Assembly: GCA_016202745.1 (NCBI GenBank)
Contig: JACQOB010000082.1
Location: 1 to 11,104 of the forward strand
Reading direction: 5' to 3'
DNA from: Candidatus Aenigmatarchaeota archaeon
GTDB lineage: Archaea; Aenigmatarchaeota; Aenigmatarchaeia; QMZP01
DNA length: 11,104 bases
Numbering within the stretch: the stretch's first letter is position 1; the number at the start of each line of letters is the position of its first letter. A model generated the notes under the pieces. That model ran no database searches and was not told the DNA's origin. It saw nothing but the letters and a program-made list of their open reading frames with translations. The position numbers were made by a program, and so were the translations under genes. Of the stretch, positions 5,655 to 11,104 are shown piece after piece.

Positions 5655-5903
5655 ATGCAAAGGCTGGGCTATAGGATAGTGGAGGAAACGGGCGGTATCT
5701 GCCTCGTCAAGCCATCCGTGGTGCCCGAAGACTGGCCGTATGGCAGTCTTGATTCTCCGACAGCGCTGGCCGTGATTTACAGTAACGGGTCTGTTAATCT
5801 GGTAAAGCCACGGCAATGGGTTCTGGACTGCTTCCCGGCGTATGTGGCCGGCCAGAAGCGCCTGAGAGATGCGATTGAACAAGAAACTAATCCGCGCCGC
5901 TGA
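5655..5903 (+). CDS. Small hypothetical protein, 82 residues
   Basis: No family is recognised. The frame lies on the same strand as its neighbours and fills the gap between the coiled-coil pair and the CTP synthase gene; its stop is followed within 4 bases by the CTP synthase TATA box. The product looks like a small mixed alpha/beta domain: strands near YRIVEE, GICLVKPS and LAVIYSNGSVNLVK, then a helix from about 55 to 78. A W27-PYGSLDSP segment and a WVLDCFPAYV stretch stand out. There is no signal peptide or metal motif. CATAAATAG at 5632-5640 is a good TATA box, but its centre is only about 19 bases before the ATG, so the start is uncertain; the GTG at 5676 is an alternative. The opposing 133-codon frame is judged a shadow. 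Confidence 0.6.
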   Translation: MQRLGYRIVEETGGICLVKPSVVPEDWPYGSLDSPTALAVIYSNGSVNLVKPRQWVLDCFPAYVAGQKRLRDAIEQETNPRR

Positions 5904-5906
5904 ACG

Positions 5907-5915
5907 CTTTTATAC
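5907..5915 (+). promoter_or_regulatory. TATA box for CTP synthase
   Basis: CTTTTATAC is centred 25 bases before the ATG at 5936, so the message should be leaderless. No Shine-Dalgarno match lies just upstream of the ATG, in agreement. Confidence 0.65.
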
Positions 5916-5935
5916 CTGTCCATTCATTATAAATC

Positions 5936-7759
5936 ATGCAAAACGACCCTGGTTCTGGCCGCAAGACGAGATTCATAGCGATAACAGGCGGCGTTGTTTC
6001 AGGGCTTGGCAAGGGGGCTGTCACGGCATCCATCGGGAACCTCCTCCAGGCGCAGGGGTATGTGGTGACCCCGATAAAGATAGACCCCTACATCAACATA
6101 GACGCGGGGACCATGAGGCCCACCGAGCACGGCGAGGTATTCGTCCTGGACGACGGCGGCGAGACAGACCAGGACCTTGGGACATACGAGCGCTTCCTGG
6201 GAAAGAACATGACAAGGGAGAACAACATGACAACCGGCCAGGTTTACAGGACTGTCATAGAGAAGGAAAGGAACCTTGAGTTTGACGGGAAGTGCGTCGA
6301 GGTCATTCCGCACATACCGCAGGAAGTGGAGAGGAGAATAAAGACCTTGGGGCAGAAGAATGGCGCTGATTTTGTGCTGATTGAGGTGGGCGGGACTGTG
6401 GGAGACTACCAGAACGTGCTCTTCCTTGAGGCAATAAGGCAGATGCACCTCAAAGGCGACCCAGTAATCGTGGTGCATGTTGTCTACCTGCCTATACCCA
6501 GGAACCTTGGCGAGATGAAGTCAAAGCCGGCCCAGCATTCTGTAAGGATGCTCAACGAGGTCGGCATACAGCCTGATTTCATAGTCGCGAGGGCTGAGAA
6601 GCCGCTGGACAGCATCAGGAGGGAGAAGCTTTCCCTGTTCTGCAACGTGAAGCCTGAATGCGTCATATCAGACCCTGACCTTGAGACAGTTTACGAGATG
6701 CCTGCCATCTTTGAAGAGCAGGGCATGGCGAAGATGATACTGGAAAGGTTTGGGCTCCCCTACAAGAAGAATCCGGATGGGTTCATCAAGTGGGAGGGCT
6801 TTGTTGAAGGCATCAGGAACGCCAGCCATGGCATCCGCATAGGCATAGTGGGGAAATACTTTGACACTGGCGATTTCACCCTTGAGGATTCGTACATATC
6901 GGTGATAGAGGCAATAAAGCACGCCTCATGGCACAGCGGGGCGAGGCCTGCCATACAGTGGATTGACTCGAAGGCATTCGAGAAGGGACGCGAGAAGCTT
7001 ACCGCCCTTAAGGATTACCATGGCATAATTGTCCCGGGCGGCTTTGGCGGGTCCGGCGTGGAGGGGAAGATACTGGCAATACAATACTGCAGGGAGAACG
7101 GCATACCATACCTCGGCCTCTGCTACGGCATGCAGCTGGCTGTTGTTGAGTTCGCCAGGAATGTGTGCGGCATGAAGACTGCCCACTCCACAGAGCTTGG
7201 CAGGACAGACTGCCCTGTCATCGACATCCTGCCTGAGCAGCAGAAGAACATTGAGCAGAAGCTCTATGGCGGAACGATGAGGCTGGGCCTTTGGCCTGCT
7301 GTCCTGAAGGAAGGCACCCTGGTGAGAAGCCTCTACGGCAGGGCAGAGGTGAAGGAGAGGCACAGGCACAGGTATGAGGTGAACCCTGACTATATCAGCA
7401 GGCTTGAAGGGCACGGCCTGGTCTTCTCAGGCGTGTCGCCTGACAGGAGGCTTATGGAGTTTGTCGAGCTTCCCGGCCATCAGTTCTTTGTGGGCACGCA
7501 GGCCCATCCGGAGCTGCTGTCCAAGGCCCTGCAGCCGCACCCGCTTTTCGTCGGCTTTGTGAAGGCCTGCCTAAACAGCAATTCCGGCGACGACAGGCCC
7601 GACGGCTACAAGTCCGCCGATGATAAGCCCGACGAAAGCTGCAAATCCAGCGATAACATCGCTGGCAGGCACTCAATCGTCGGTGGGCACCGCATCGCCG
7701 GCGGGCACCCGAGGGGGCGTGGCGTTGCTGAACCGAGGGCAGTGGCAACCAAGGCCTGA
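5936..7759 (+). CDS. pyrG: CTP synthase with a lineage-specific C-terminal tail
   Basis: The enzyme makes CTP from UTP, ATP and glutamine, the last step of de novo pyrimidine nucleotide synthesis. The synthetase domain (about 12-275) shows TGGVVSGLGKG, KIDPYINID, the RPTEHGEVFVLDDGGETD block, an EVGGTVGD loop and KSKPAQHSV. The class I glutaminase domain (about 300-545) has the nucleophile C396 in GLCYGMQ, with H524 and E526 in AHPEL completing the triad; VPGGFG supplies the oxyanion region. All key residues look intact, so the enzyme should be active. At 607 residues it is longer than the usual 530-550. The extra 60 or so residues after ACLNSNS are low-complexity repeats with no counterpart I know in the family. 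A TATA box 25 bases upstream supports the start at 5936. Confidence 0.96.
   Translation: MQNDPGSGRKTRFIAITGGVVSGLGKGAVTASIGNLLQAQGYVVTPIKIDPYINIDAGTMRPTEHGEVFVLDDGGETDQDLGTYERFLGKNMTRENNMTTGQVYRTVIEKERNLEFDGKCVEVIPHIPQEVERRIKTLGQKNGADFVLIEVGGTVGDYQNVLFLEAIRQMHLKGDPVIVVHVVYLPIPRNLGEMKSKPAQHSVRMLNEVGIQPDFIVARAEKPLDSIRREKLSLFCNVKPECVISDPDLETVYEMPAIFEEQGMAKMILERFGLPYKKNPDGFIKWEGFVEGIRNASHGIRIGIVGKYFDTGDFTLEDSYISVIEAIKHASWHSGARPAIQWIDSKAFEKGREKLTALKDYHGIIVPGGFGGSGVEGKILAIQYCRENGIPYLGLCYGMQLAVVEFARNVCGMKTAHSTELGRTDCPVIDILPEQQKNIEQKLYGGTMRLGLWPAVLKEGTLVRSLYGRAEVKERHRHRYEVNPDYISRLEGHGLVFSGVSPDRRLMEFVELPGHQFFVGTQAHPELLSKALQPHPLFVGFVKACLNSNSGDDRPDGYKSADDKPDESCKSSDNIAGRHSIVGGHRIAGGHPRGRGVAEPRAVATKA
7585..7708 (+). 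repeat. Degenerate in-frame repeats encoding the CTP synthase tail
   Basis: Two unit types follow one another. First come two diverged copies of a 10-11 codon unit (DDRPDGYKSA, then DDKPDESCKSS; roughly 7588-7652). Then come three 18-bp units at 7655-7672, 7673-7690 and 7691-7708, encoding NIAGRH, SIVGGH and RIAGGH, so a histidine ends each hexapeptide. Unit length is a multiple of three and the frame is kept, as expected for expansion inside a translated gene. Confidence 0.75.
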
Positions 7760-7784
7760 TTTTATCACTCAAGCATAGGGAAAG

Positions 7785-7793
7785 CTTTATAAG
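7785..7793 (+). promoter_or_regulatory. TATA box for the GGDEF gene
   Basis: CTTTATAAG is centred about 33 bases before the ATG at 7822, so the transcript should start around 7814 with a leader of under 10 bases. AGTGGAT at 7814-7820 may serve as a minimal ribosome site. Confidence 0.55.
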
Positions 7794-7821
7794 TATTGGA
7801 TTGGCATTCTGTTAGTGGATT

Positions 7822-8520
7822 ATGAAGGATATTGCCAATCCGGGGCTTACTGAACAGGAGAGTGCAGATATCGCCGAGATGCACAAAATCATTAGGGGCA
7901 GCAATATCAGTCCTGAGGGCCAGGAATTTGTGCTGAGAGTCCAGGAAAGGGAGACCAGACGGGCCGCAATTGATACGTTATCAGGGCTGTATAACACCCG
8001 CGTGCTTCACGCCGGGCTCAGCGGCAGTTATGAAGGCGCTGAAAGGAGAAGCAGGCAGGAAGGCTACGCGATAGCCTGCATTGACATTGACGATTTTAAT
8101 AACATCAACAACACATACGGGCATCCTGTCGGTGATGAGATCATATCGCTGCTGGGGGGGATGATAATGGCAATCACAAGGCACGATGACATACCGACAA
8201 GGGCCGGGGGTGACGAGTTTGTCATACTGATGCCGAAAACAGCTTACAAAGGCGCGCTTAAGGTCGGCGAAAGGATAAGGGAGGACATGATATACAGGTC
8301 ATTTAATCTCACAGCAGAAAAGCGGGGTAAGCTGCTGGAAGACGGGGCAACAGACGCGGATGTCGCCAGGCTTGCGAGGCTGGAAAGGGTTACAGTCTCC
8401 TGCGGCGTGGCTTATACAAGCAGTCCAATGGGGGTCCAGGATCTTTACGGGAAGGCCGACGAAGTCCTTTATGCGGCCAAGGCCGCGGGAAAGAACCGCG
8501 TTCTAGGGATTGAAATCTAA
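7822..8520 (+). CDS. GGDEF-domain protein, probable diguanylate cyclase
   Basis: The 232-residue protein is one GGDEF domain with a short helical N-terminus (1-50) and no membrane, PAS, GAF or receiver domain. The domain opens with DTLSGLYNTR (51-60). D88 (DIDDF) and the active loop GGDEF (129-133) supply the metal and catalytic residues; N96, G104-D105 and the YAAKAAGKNR block (K220, K224) supply guanine and phosphate contacts. R120-H-D-D123 followed by five residues and GGDEF is the canonical RxxD inhibitory site. Deviations: Asn93 replaces the usual Lys of DxFK, NN replaces ND (96-97), and about 25 extra residues (161-188) precede VSCGVA. The family makes cyclic di-GMP from two GTP; such proteins are rare in archaea. 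No EAL, HD-GYP or PilZ partner is in the window. Confidence 0.9.
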   Translation: MKDIANPGLTEQESADIAEMHKIIRGSNISPEGQEFVLRVQERETRRAAIDTLSGLYNTRVLHAGLSGSYEGAERRSRQEGYAIACIDIDDFNNINNTYGHPVGDEIISLLGGMIMAITRHDDIPTRAGGDEFVILMPKTAYKGALKVGERIREDMIYRSFNLTAEKRGKLLEDGATDADVARLARLERVTVSCGVAYTSSPMGVQDLYGKADEVLYAAKAAGKNRVLGIEI

Positions 8521-9281
8521 TCTTTTTTGTATTCCGCCTTCAGTATTTCCTTTATGGCTTTGGCCCGCTTGTCGCCGAAGCCATCGAGCCTCTTGAGGCT
8601 GCCCTCTGTCGCGCGGAAGAACCGCTCAGGGGTCCTGTAGTGCTCAAGCAGTTGGCGCGCCCTTTTGCCGCTTATCCCGGGCAGGCCGGCCACGAGGGCC
8701 TCCTGCTGCCTGTGCGTGGGCATGCTTTTCTTCACAGACCTTATCTGTAGCTGCAGCTCCCTTTTCTCCTTCACTTGCTCCCTGTAGGCTATCCAGTATA
8801 TCTGCGCCGCTGTCTCTTTTGAGTTCCTCGTCCAGAGGGTGGGCAGCTGGTAGTCTATTGTGAGCGAAGCCAGCGCGCCGCGTATGGCATTGGCGTGCAC
8901 GTTCCTTTCTACATAGAGGAGTTCGGGGTTCCCTTCCATGATAAGCACGGGCCTCTCATAGGCCTCTGAAAGGCCATGGACCTGCCTGAATACCCTCTGG
9001 TCTATCAGGGAATTAATGAAATCATCAATGGTCTTCCTTTCAACGCATACCCTGTCGGAGCAGATATAGTCGCCCGTGGCGAGCTGCTTCTCAACCACGT
9101 CAGCCCCCAGTTCCCTTAAAAAGCGCGTGACATTGGACTGCAATTCCCTGGAGTCCGCAATTATTGTTGGCCTTGCTGGCATGCCGGCTATATCCCTGTG
9201 GCTCAAGCCGGAGATTGCTGGCATGCCGGCTATATCCCTTTGGCTCAAGCCGGAGATTGGCAGGATCTTCTGTGCCTCCAT
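8517..9281 (-). CDS. ERCC4-type structure-specific nuclease with tandem helix-hairpin-helix (Hef/XPF-like)
   Basis: The ERCC4 nuclease domain runs from PTIIADSREL to about residue 175 (numbering from the upstream ATG at 9296). It has the full catalytic signature: GD (75-76), V-ERK (86-88), D92 in DDFINSLIDQR, and R101. Two helix-hairpin-helix motifs follow, LPGISGKRARQLL (205-217) and LDGFGDKRAKAI (237-248). Such proteins cut 3'-flap, fork and splayed DNA in repair and replication restart; the helicase part of euryarchaeal Hef is absent. I chose ATG 9281 because the minus-strand TATA box GTATAAATTA (9301-9310) places the transcript start there; ATG 9296 would add five residues but lies upstream of that start. 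Residues 14-41 are two 14-residue repeats ahead of the domain; a start at the ATG inside the second repeat (M39) is a further alternative. The stop overlaps the GGDEF stop by 3-4 bases. Confidence 0.9.
   Translation of the reverse strand: MEAQKILPISGLSQRDIAGMPAISGLSHRDIAGMPARPTIIADSRELQSNVTRFLRELGADVVEKQLATGDYICSDRVCVERKTIDDFINSLIDQRVFRQVHGLSEAYERPVLIMEGNPELLYVERNVHANAIRGALASLTIDYQLPTLWTRNSKETAAQIYWIAYREQVKEKRELQLQIRSVKKSMPTHRQQEALVAGLPGISGKRARQLLEHYRTPERFFRATEGSLKRLDGFGDKRAKAIKEILKAEYKKD
8523..8528 (+). terminator. T-run, candidate terminator after the GGDEF gene
   Basis: Six T in a row begin two bases after the GGDEF stop. Archaeal RNA polymerase can terminate on short T-runs. The run lies inside the opposing nuclease gene, where it encodes the C-terminal lysines, so it may be only coding sequence. 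Confidence 0.35.
9173..9256. repeat. 42-bp direct tandem repeat, two copies, in the nuclease N-terminus
   Basis: Copies at 9173-9214 and 9215-9256 are head-to-tail and differ at one base (G at 9198, T at 9240). Read on the minus strand they encode ISGLSQRDIAGMPA and ISGLSHRDIAGMPA. Each copy holds the 8-base palindrome GGCATGCC within a longer imperfect one. Near-identity and preserved frame point to a recent duplication. Confidence 0.95.
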
Positions 9282-9310
9282 ATAAATAATACCCATCCAC
9301 TAATTTATAC
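9280..9310. promoter_or_regulatory. Overlapping divergent promoters for the nuclease and surface-protein genes
   Basis: On the plus strand ATATAAATAA (9280-9289) is centred about 28 bases before the surface-protein ATG at 9313. On the minus strand GTATAAATTA (9301-9310) is centred about 25 bases before the nuclease ATG at 9281. Each box therefore sits on or beside the other gene's transcription start, and both messages would be leaderless. Simultaneous assembly of both initiation complexes looks sterically unlikely. Confidence 0.55.
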
Positions 9311-9312
9311 AT

Positions 9313-11025
9313 ATGAAATCGGTTCCTGTTTTCATCATGCTCTCATTCCTGCTATCGGCCAACAGTGTTCTTGCGCTGCCAATACCAGGCGTCACTTTTG
9401 TGCCAAACAAGGTGTCGGCGGGCGGGAATGTCGCTGTTATAGTTGACCTTCCTGCCGCCGAGCCAGTGTCTGTCTCCTGGGTCTTGACAGGCTTCGGCAG
9501 GTATGGGTCGCTCCCCTATTCCGGCGGGAAATACATCTGCCACTTCTCCAGCACGGACGCGCAAAGCACGTGCGGGCCAACGCCCTTTGCCGAGGAGATA
9601 ACTTATGACTTCCAGATTGACGCGCTGGGCGCGTCGGGAGACAACTCATCAACCATCGCGACGCTTCCTGCTGGAGGCATAGAGGTTGTCCCGATACTGT
9701 CGGACAACCCGGACGGCTCTGTGAACATGGTGGTGGCAACACAGGGCATACTGGGGGCTTCTGTCTCATACGAGGTTTACACAACCGCCTTTGACACCGC
9801 CAAAGGGACCACTTCGCTGGCATTCAATCCAGCAAATGGCAACTATTTCGGCAACGTGACGCTTCCGCCCGGAGAATATTTCTTTGCCTTCAGCGCGACC
9901 ACTTCCAGCGACCACGGCGGATCACTCATCAGGCATGCCGTAAGCGGGCCGTCAGTCGGGCCGGGACCGGGCGGGACAAGCCTCCTGGCTGAGGACAAGG
10001 GGACAATCAGGCTGGCCCTGAACAGCGGCTCCATTGCGCCTTCAATAACAGGGACCATAACAAACCCAGGAAATGACACAGTATCCAACCTTACAGTTTC
10101 CCTGCCGGCCGATGTGCTTTCCACCATCAGCGTCACCATCTCCAACACCTCGCTTCCCCCGCAGCAGACCGCTACATACACAATCGGCATCAGGGACACC
10201 ACCGCTGGCGCCGAAATCATAACTGAGGCTGACATCAAATCAGGCGCCACAGTGGTGGGCAGGATACCCATAAGGGTGCTGCTCAGCATCAAAGGGATCA
10301 CGGCGCCAGTCCAGGGGGCAGGCCTTGCCGCGACCCCTGACCTGTGGAAGGGCGATTTCCTCATAACAGACACCGGGGCGATACAGAACACGTTCACCGT
10401 AAGGAACAACGGCGACCTTCCGGCAGACATCACCCTGATAGGGCCGCTTGCAGCTGCAATCACAGTCCCTCCCGCATCAATACCCGCCAGGGGATCGGCC
10501 CAGGTGACAGCCACCGTAAGCCTGAAGCAGGCTGGCACTTTGGCGGGCGCGCTCGTACTGTCGTCCGCCCAGGGTTCTGTCAGCATCCCTGTCGCGCTAA
10601 CGCTTCACAGGGACCTCACGGCTGACATAGATTCCCTGAAAGATGATTTCGATTCTTTTGAGGGCAGCCTTTCCGAGCAGAGGGCCGAGCAGCTTGGCGG
10701 CGCCATTGTCACCGTCAGCTCGGCCATAAGCTCGGCTGAGTCGGCACAGCTGGGCGGCAGGTATGCGGAAGCTGCGTCAAAACTGGAGGCAGCGAGGGCT
10801 GGCTTCAGCCTGCTGGAGGACCTGGAGACAGTCGAGCCGCCACCTGGACCAGGGCTTGACATGTCCCTTATAATACCAATCGCAGGCGGGTTCATTGCCT
10901 TGCTGCTCGTCTTCATAATAATCAAGGTCCTGCGCGGCAGGAAAGGCAGGAAGGCTGGCCTCGATGACGAGTTCGGCGAGGACGAAAAGGAGGAAGAAAC
11001 TGGGGAAGACGAGGAGGAGTTTTAA
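9313..11025 (+). CDS. Secreted single-pass surface protein with beta-sandwich-like domains
   Basis: The 570-residue product has a signal peptide (MKSVPVFIML then a hydrophobic stretch, likely cut near LA-LP at about 21-22). A beta-rich ectodomain follows: one region about 25-120 with the only two cysteines (C76, C87, a possible disulfide), a second about 125-212, a PG-rich hinge near 213-222, then two Ig/CARDB-like regions at about 228-310 and 325-435. The domain calls rest on strand patterns such as TITNPGNDTVSNLTVSLP and FTVRNNGDLPADI. Residues 437-505 are helical, a likely stalk, followed by PPPGPG. A membrane segment spans about 519-539, then a basic KVLRGRKGRK stop and a cytosolic tail rich in Glu/Asp. 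Five N-x-S/T sequons suggest glycosylation. The ligand or partner is unknown; adhesion or cell-envelope roles are plausible. Confidence 0.82.
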   Translation: MKSVPVFIMLSFLLSANSVLALPIPGVTFVPNKVSAGGNVAVIVDLPAAEPVSVSWVLTGFGRYGSLPYSGGKYICHFSSTDAQSTCGPTPFAEEITYDFQIDALGASGDNSSTIATLPAGGIEVVPILSDNPDGSVNMVVATQGILGASVSYEVYTTAFDTAKGTTSLAFNPANGNYFGNVTLPPGEYFFAFSATTSSDHGGSLIRHAVSGPSVGPGPGGTSLLAEDKGTIRLALNSGSIAPSITGTITNPGNDTVSNLTVSLPADVLSTISVTISNTSLPPQQTATYTIGIRDTTAGAEIITEADIKSGATVVGRIPIRVLLSIKGITAPVQGAGLAATPDLWKGDFLITDTGAIQNTFTVRNNGDLPADITLIGPLAAAITVPPASIPARGSAQVTATVSLKQAGTLAGALVLSSAQGSVSIPVALTLHRDLTADIDSLKDDFDSFEGSLSEQRAEQLGGAIVTVSSAISSAESAQLGGRYAEAASKLEAARAGFSLLEDLETVEPPPGPGLDMSLIIPIAGGFIALLLVFIIIKVLRGRKGRKAGLDDEFGEDEKEEETGEDEEEF

Positions 11026-11033
11026 TTGAATTG

Positions 11034-11104
11034 TTATTCCCTATTTTCGTATTCTTTGACAATGCTTTTAGATGTTTTTTCCGCCTCATTTATGAGGTCA
11101 CTGA
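11034..11104 (-). CDS. C-terminal end of an unidentified gene (partial)
   Basis: On the minus strand a frame is open from the window edge to a TAA at 11034-11036, giving the final 22 or so residues, ending SIVKEYENRE. The composition is charged and helical, like many archaeal C-termini. Its stop lies 8 bases from the stop of the surface-protein gene, matching the tight convergent spacing elsewhere. Too little is visible to name a family. Confidence 0.45.
   Translation of the reverse strand, partial: SDLINEAEKTSKSIVKEYENRE
11075..11080 (+). terminator. T-run, candidate terminator after the surface-protein gene
   Basis: A run of six T lies about 50 bases past the stop, in a locally AT-rich stretch. 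It could end the surface-protein transcript, but it also lies inside the apparent opposing coding end. Confidence 0.3.

Noticed and set aside
5481..5882. 133-codon minus-strand frame over the small hypothetical gene
   Set aside because: It runs across the end of the coiled-coil gene and lacks a promoter. The plus-strand frame fits the neighbours' strand and spacing better.
6926..7414. 162-codon minus-strand frame within CTP synthase
   Set aside because: It lies wholly inside the intact glutaminase domain of pyrG and shows no motifs of its own.
7760..7821. Possible cyclic di-GMP riboswitch upstream of the GGDEF gene
   Set aside because: The gap is only 62 bases and the predicted leader under 10 bases, too short for a known riboswitch. 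No suitable stem is apparent.
9173..9256. Possible CRISPR-like array
   Set aside because: The two 42-bp copies are directly adjacent with no spacer, and they lie in frame within a coding sequence. They are a tandem duplication.
9843..10586. 247-codon minus-strand frame inside the surface-protein gene
   Set aside because: The plus-strand frame has a signal peptide, membrane segment, sequons and promoter. The antisense product has no recognisable domain.
1..11104. tRNA, rRNA or transposable element
   Set aside because: No cloverleaf, conserved rRNA segment, transposase motif or terminal inverted repeat was seen on reading. A covariance-model scan was not possible here.

Overview
The window looks like a gene-dense stretch of an archaeal chromosome, most likely from a DPANN-type or other little-studied euryarchaeal-grade lineage. 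Reasons: TATA-type boxes lie about 25 bases upstream of several start codons with no room for a leader, implying leaderless transcripts. Arginine is mostly AGG/AGA and isoleucine often ATA. The gene content includes an OapA/ArvA-type GTPase, an OapC/ArvC zinc-ribbon protein, an archaeal endonuclease IV-like TIM barrel, a Hef/XPF-type nuclease and DPANN-style coiled-coil proteins. The phylum cannot be fixed from the sequence alone. G+C is about 55% by hand-counted samples, except in the PIG-L gene (about 41%).

Layout, left to right. Bases 1-1292 (+): the 3' part of an ArvA/OapA Era-like GTPase, a previously unlisted 34-codon zinc-finger ORF with its own promoter, and the OapC/ArvC zinc-ribbon protein. 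In haloarchaea relatives of the two larger proteins sit by the replication origin and have been linked to vesicle formation. Bases 1276-2626 (-): a two-gene unit, endonuclease IV-like TIM barrel then DJ-1/PfpI protein. Bases 2670-3672 (+): a MazG-like protein followed after one base by an AT-rich PIG-L deacetylase. Bases 3673-4269 (-): Fe/Mn superoxide dismutase. Bases 4351-5628 (+): two coiled-coil proteins of unknown role. Bases 5655-5903 (+): a small orphan protein. Bases 5936-7759 (+): CTP synthase with an unusual repeat-rich C-terminal tail. Bases 7822-8520 (+): a GGDEF protein with intact catalytic and inhibitory motifs. Bases 8517-9281/9296 (-): ERCC4-(HhH)2 nuclease with a fresh 42-bp tandem duplication at its N-terminus. 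Bases 9313-11025 (+): a secreted, single-pass, probably glycosylated surface protein. Bases 11034-11104 (-): the apparent C-terminus of another gene.

Several genes fit a housekeeping/repair theme: superoxide removal, abasic-site and branched-DNA repair, possible nucleotide sanitation and CTP supply. No mobile element, CRISPR array, tRNA or rRNA is visible. The best candidates for new biology are the complete-looking archaeal GGDEF protein, the microprotein inside the Arv/Oap cluster, the coiled-coil pair, and the two young-looking repeat expansions (CTP synthase tail, nuclease N-terminus). Spacing is tight: neighbouring convergent genes overlap or abut, and two divergent pairs have overlapping promoters.
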